Assembly (NCBI GenBank): GCA_020426005.1
Contig: JAGQQW010000027.1
Span: forward strand, 1-34,955
From: Planctomycetota bacterium
Lineage (GTDB): Bacteria > Planctomycetota > UBA1135 > GCA-002748355
Direction of reading: 5' to 3'
DNA length: 34,955 bases
Position 1 is the stretch's first letter. Each line of letters starts with the position of its first letter. A program made the translations under genes and the position numbers. Positions 31,693 to 34,955 of this stretch are shown piece by piece. The notes beneath the pieces were generated by a model. It saw only the letters and a program-made list of their open reading frames with translations, made no database searches and was not told the DNA's origin.

Positions 31693-32427
31693 TCATTGCG
31701 GCGGCGGCCAGTCCTCGGACAAGTTCCGAAGGACGTTTTCGAACTCCACACGATAACGCGGATGAACGAAGGAGCGTTCGTTCCAGAGGTCGAGACTCTG
31801 TTTTTTGACGAGATTGCCGAACGCGATCGACGAATCGAACGGAAACGTCGCCATGACCAGGCGCCGCATCACGACGCCATCGAACCGTTCGTCGATGACC
31901 CCGAGAACCGCGTATCCGAGGGTCGATGCGACCGGCCCGGTGTGGCCACCCACGGGGGTTTCGAACGCCGCCATCGCGAGGGACATCGGTAGCGTGTTGA
32001 AGGCGCGAACGTACTCGTCGCTGTCTTCGAGGTGCACACCCTGCACCTTCGCGATCCGGCGGAACGACTCGAAGTCACCGCCAGCCTCGACGAGCGCGCG
32101 ATGGAACTCCTCCGCCGCGTCCTTGGCCCGCGTCACGACGTCGTTGCCCGCGAGGCCGCGCGAGATTCGATAGGGCAACCAATAGTCGGTGACGGTGACG
32201 CGGCGGATCTTGGCTGGGGAAAGAGCGGGGTCGAGGCGTTTCGACCATTCGACGAAGCGATTGAGTTCTTCGTCAGTGACGCGAACAGGACCGATGACAG
32301 CGACGATATCCGACGGTTCTGGCTCCCGAATGCCGTTCGATTTCGTGCAGCCGTGAGCGACGAGAGCGCTCCCGGTCGCGATGGCGATGAGGATGGCGGC
32401 GAGCGTCGTGCGTCGGGTCACGGACAT
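31693..32427 (-). CDS. SurA/PpiC-like exported foldase
   Basis: 244 residues. The N-terminus MSVTRRTTLAAILIAIATGSALVAHGC could be a lipoprotein signal (Cys27), though His at -2 makes the lipobox non-standard. IVAVIGPVRVTDEELNRFV is the typical N-terminal segment of SurA/PrsA-type chaperones, followed by a helical domain and a C-terminal parvulin-like part: FRRIAKVQGVHLEDSD, FETPVGGHTGPVASTLGYAVLGVIDE. The key parvulin residues are only partly visible, so chaperone rather than isomerase activity is likely. It lies 37 bases upstream of the HEAT gene, on the same strand, and could belong to the same transcription unit. Confidence 0.72.
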   Translation of the reverse strand: MSVTRRTTLAAILIAIATGSALVAHGCTKSNGIREPEPSDIVAVIGPVRVTDEELNRFVEWSKRLDPALSPAKIRRVTVTDYWLPYRISRGLAGNDVVTRAKDAAEEFHRALVEAGGDFESFRRIAKVQGVHLEDSDEYVRAFNTLPMSLAMAAFETPVGGHTGPVASTLGYAVLGVIDERFDGVVMRRLVMATFPFDSSIAFGNLVKKQSLDLWNERSFVHPRYRVEFENVLRNLSEDWPPPQ

Positions 32428-32481
32428 GTCTCGTTCGAGTTGCTGTTCAGCCTTGTCGAGCTTGGGTGGCCGACCTCACGG

Positions 32482-33198
32482 TCAAGCCTCGGGGCCACGT
32501 TTGGGAGCTTGGTCGTACTTCCCGAGGAAGCCCAGCACGTTCTCCCGGACGAATTTATAGGTCTTCCGCATGTTGTTACCGAGTTCTTCGAGATTGGCCG
32601 GCATCAATGCGGTCGTGAACGTGGCCACGTCTTCGATCCAGACCGCGCGCGCGTCTTCGGCATACGATTCGATCCGAATCGCATGAACGTCATTGCGCCC
32701 TTCGACCGCGGGGAAGAGCAAGCGCAAGCCGAAGAGTTCGACCGGCCGAGCGAAGCGTGCGAAGTCATCAGGTGGAATCGAGCAAACGACGCCGGCCAAG
32801 AACTCGCGACTGTCGGCGAAGTGCTTCGCGTTGACGAGACTGCGGACGACGTGCTGTTGCGCGATGATGATCGGAATCGACAGGCGCTCGACGGCAATGC
32901 GGGTCACGTGTTCGAGCCGCCGCGCGAAGTCGTCGACGTGCTGACCGGTGAACTCCTCGCGGATGTGAATCCGGTCAGGCATGAAGCGCACGAGCGACTG
33001 CGTGTTCTGCGCGTTGGTGACGTTGGTCAGCGTGATGCCGTCCGCGGCGACACCGAAGTTCTGATATGCGAACTCCGGATGCTGATAGAGCTCGTTGTGC
33101 ACGCCCTGCACCTTCCCGGGCTCGAGTTGGATCGGCGGATGGATCAACTCGCTCACGAGGGCGATCGTGCGGGGGTCGTACTGTGGCAGGTCGGTCAT
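32482..33198 (-). CDS. Conserved-type cytosolic protein of unknown function
   Basis: 238 residues with no signal peptide or membrane segment. GGAG lies six bases before the ATG at 33198; an upstream in-frame TTG at 33210 would add four residues but puts that GGAG inside the coding sequence. The sequence is mixed alpha/beta, with SIPIIIAQQHVVRSL in the middle and a helical acidic C-terminus (NNMRKTYKFVRENVLGF). I do not recognise the family. It sits 54 bases upstream of the SurA-like gene and may be the first gene of that minus-strand run. No function is proposed. Confidence 0.8.
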   Translation of the reverse strand: MTDLPQYDPRTIALVSELIHPPIQLEPGKVQGVHNELYQHPEFAYQNFGVAADGITLTNVTNAQNTQSLVRFMPDRIHIREEFTGQHVDDFARRLEHVTRIAVERLSIPIIIAQQHVVRSLVNAKHFADSREFLAGVVCSIPPDDFARFARPVELFGLRLLFPAVEGRNDVHAIRIESYAEDARAVWIEDVATFTTALMPANLEELGNNMRKTYKFVRENVLGFLGKYDQAPKRGPEA

Positions 33199-33350
33199 GT
33201 CTCCAGTCAAGCCGGGAGTCGGGAAGATTGAAAGGGCTCGCTATGCTGCCGGTCGCCTGACCCAAAGCTCAGATGCCGCACCCACCGCGAATGGCAGAAT
33301 CCGTCGCGCGGCAGTCCTGCTGAGTCTGGTCCAACGCTTGTCCTCCATCC

Positions 33351-34670
33351 ATGCGCTACCAGTGGCTCGTTCGTCCCGAGTTCGTGGCAATCACCCTGTT
33401 GCTGGCACTCACCGTTCTGCTCGGGTCTGGTGTACCGATCGGCGATGATTGGGGGTTGGCTGCGCTGCTCGCAGACGATGCATCGATCCTCGAGAGTTCA
33501 CACGATGTCGACTTCACGAAGGTTCTCTATGACGTATCGACCCCATGGCTCGCTGCCGCAGTCTCTGGGCGATGTCGTCGCATCGGTATCGTGCTCGTGA
33601 TCGGGTTCGTCGCTTCGATCGGGATCGTTGCGGGCTATTCCGTCGAACCGAACTTCATTGGCTCGAGAGTCCTGTATCCAGCTCTGTTCTTTACTGGCGG
33701 CGTTTGCATCGTTGCGATCGATCATTCACAGCGCGTGAGCGTGCGGTGCATCTTGGCACTCGTATGGCTCTGTATGCTCGTCGGCTCCGCGACCGCAACG
33801 TGGGGCCGTATCCATGCCTTCCGTCAAGCGACTTCGATCGCGAAGGCAACGAGGGCGCAGCTCGTCGACCACGCGAAGGCTGCGGAGGGTCGAGTTGCGA
33901 TTCTCACTCTTCCGCGAGCGATCGACGGCGTGCTCATCTTCGTCGCGAACTTCGCCGATCAAGTGTTTCGCGAGAACCACACGTCACCGAATCGTGCCAT
34001 CGGCCTGCAAGCGTGCCTCGAGGTCAACTTCGTTGCCCCGGACGTGTACGGCAGCGCGTTGCCGCTTCGGATCGCGAGCGAGCTGGGCTACGCGCATGTC
34101 TCCATCGCGTCCATCGATCCGCCGTCTCTGACCGTGGATGCGCCGCGCCGAAACGACGTCCCTCTTCCGGCTCCCGAGTTCGTGGGTCGAGTCGTGGAGG
34201 TAGAACTCGATTCGCGTGATGTCGAATCGATCGTGCTTCGTTCTGACGATGAGCTCCCAACCAGCGCGTTTCTTACGTGGAGGACCGTCGTGGACTTCGA
34301 AGCGGAGAAGAATCGAATCGAGGGCTACCGCGTGAATGCGCACGAATGGAGGTTCGACGTCGCGTCCTCACTTCGCTTCTACGGTGCGCATTGGCTCGGC
34401 GGGGTTCGTTCGTTTGGACTCATCGACGCAGCCGGATCACCCATCGCGGTACGAGGACGCATGGAATTCGCAGGGCAGCACGACGGTGAGGGTCGATGTC
34501 ACTGCGACACGGGCTGCGCGCGGTGGGCGACGAACTCGCCGTTCTCCACGTCCACGCGCACCGTGTCGCCATCGCCGATCTCGCCATCGAGCAACTGCTT
34601 GGCCAGCTCGTTCTCGACCTTTCGTTGGATGAGTCGCTTGAGCGGCCTGGCGCCGAACGCCGGGTCGTAA
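33351..34670 (+). CDS. Membrane protein, possible shortened GT-C-type remnant, runs into clpB
   Basis: 439-residue open frame. A first transmembrane helix (FVAITLLLALTVLLG) is followed by a loop with GDDWGLAALL, then about three helices, one of them followed by EPNFIGSRVLYPALFFTGG, and a soluble C-terminal part of about 240 residues. Multi-pass GT-C-type glycosyltransferases have an acidic DD/DE motif in the first loop and many more helices before a segment like SRVLYPALFF. Here the two are only about 75 residues apart, so an internal deletion is possible. The last 57 codons (from 34499) run antisense through the clpB 3' end, and the natural stop may have been lost. It could be a functional short protein; a decayed gene is equally likely. 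Confidence 0.5.
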   Translation: MRYQWLVRPEFVAITLLLALTVLLGSGVPIGDDWGLAALLADDASILESSHDVDFTKVLYDVSTPWLAAAVSGRCRRIGIVLVIGFVASIGIVAGYSVEPNFIGSRVLYPALFFTGGVCIVAIDHSQRVSVRCILALVWLCMLVGSATATWGRIHAFRQATSIAKATRAQLVDHAKAAEGRVAILTLPRAIDGVLIFVANFADQVFRENHTSPNRAIGLQACLEVNFVAPDVYGSALPLRIASELGYAHVSIASIDPPSLTVDAPRRNDVPLPAPEFVGRVVEVELDSRDVESIVLRSDDELPTSAFLTWRTVVDFEAEKNRIEGYRVNAHEWRFDVASSLRFYGAHWLGGVRSFGLIDAAGSPIAVRGRMEFAGQHDGEGRCHCDTGCARWATNSPFSTSTRTVSPSPISPSSNCLASSFSTFRWMSRLSGLAPNAGS

Positions 34671-34955
34671 CCCTCGAGCGCGAGCGCGCCGATCGCGTTA
34701 TCGCTGAGCTCCAGCGTGATGTCGCGTTCGAGTAGACGCTTCTTCAGGCCTTCGAGCTGGATGTCGATGATGCGCCGGATCTGCGACGGGTCGAGCCTGT
34801 GGAACAGCACGATCTCGTCGATGCGGTTGAGGAACTCGGGGCGGAAGTGCTCCTGCAAGCGCGCCATCACCTTTTCGCGCACCCCCTCCTGATCGGGGTC
34901 GTGCTCGAGCAGCAAGTGGCTGCCCAGGTTGCTCGTCATGATGACGATCGTGTTC
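34499..34955 (-). CDS. clpB: ATP-dependent chaperone ClpB, C-terminal part (5' end outside window)
   Basis: ClpB is a hexameric AAA+ disaggregase that works with DnaK to rescue aggregated proteins. The visible 152 residues are the end of the second AAA+ domain and the D2-small domain. From the right edge, TIVIMTSNLGSHLL is sensor-1 and its surroundings. FRPEFLNRIDEIVLFH carries the arginine-finger region, and GYDPAFGARPLKRLIQR carries sensor 2 (GAR). The protein ends with DGDTVRVDVENGEF and a short tail. The stop at 34499 lies inside the convergent membrane ORF. The frame is open to the window end. Confidence 0.96.
   Translation of the reverse strand, partial: NTIVIMTSNLGSHLLLEHDPDQEGVREKVMARLQEHFRPEFLNRIDEIVLFHRLDPSQIRRIIDIQLEGLKKRLLERDITLELSDNAIGALALEGYDPAFGARPLKRLIQRKVENELAKQLLDGEIGDGDTVRVDVENGEFVAHRAQPVSQ

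Overview
The window is GC-rich, gene-dense bacterial DNA from a Gram-negative-type organism. It has KDO and LptD genes for an LPS-like outer membrane, many lipoprotein signals and sigma-54 regulation. A type III polyketide synthase locus with lipid-methylating partners, several signal-peptide proteins of unknown function and a right-handed beta-helix protein fit a member of the Planctomycetota. That assignment is an inference from gene content; there is no rRNA or tRNA gene to confirm it. No CRISPR array, insertion sequence or prophage was seen, and no gap between genes exceeds about 240 bases.

Layout. 1-1893 (+): the 3' part of cheB, a small lipoprotein gene and tpx. 1899-13103: a divergent locus. 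The left arm (-) reads from 6097 down to 1899 and encodes a membrane-anchored coiled-coil YceI protein, a small lipoprotein, a UbiG-like O-methyltransferase, an isoprenylcysteine-carboxylmethyltransferase-like (ICMT-like) membrane methyltransferase and a type III polyketide synthase. The right arm (+) encodes an MMPL/RND exporter, a geranylgeranyl-reductase-like flavoprotein, a sensor histidine kinase, an NtrC-type sigma-54 activator and an unknown membrane-anchored protein. Nearly every junction is a 4-base stop/start overlap, so each arm looks like one translationally coupled operon. A good sigma-54 promoter match lies just before the exporter. The simplest reading is a self-regulated locus that makes, methylates, oxidises or reduces, binds and moves a polyketide-derived phenolic or quinone-like lipid.

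13156-14788 (+): a tiny lipoprotein, an unusual SufU/NifU-like scaffold lacking one ligand cysteine, and an NAD-type isocitrate dehydrogenase. 14851-22186 (+): a cell-envelope operon of kdsD, kdsC, a 1059-residue membrane-anchored LptC/LptA-like protein and an LptD-like outer-membrane protein. It joins the last steps of KDO supply to LPS transport. 22254-28563 (+): glpK, a secreted beta-helix protein, a membrane protein coupled to a winged-helix regulator, a divergent ispH and a DUF2059 protein.

28631-33198 (-): a run of exported proteins, namely a SurA-like foldase, a HEAT-repeat protein, a degenerate metallopeptidase-like protein and a lipoprotein with a beta-barrel-like end. The last three are coupled by 4-base overlaps. 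An unknown cytosolic protein lies upstream of them. 33351-34955: a membrane ORF that looks internally shortened runs convergently into the 3' end of clpB, which leaves the window on the right.
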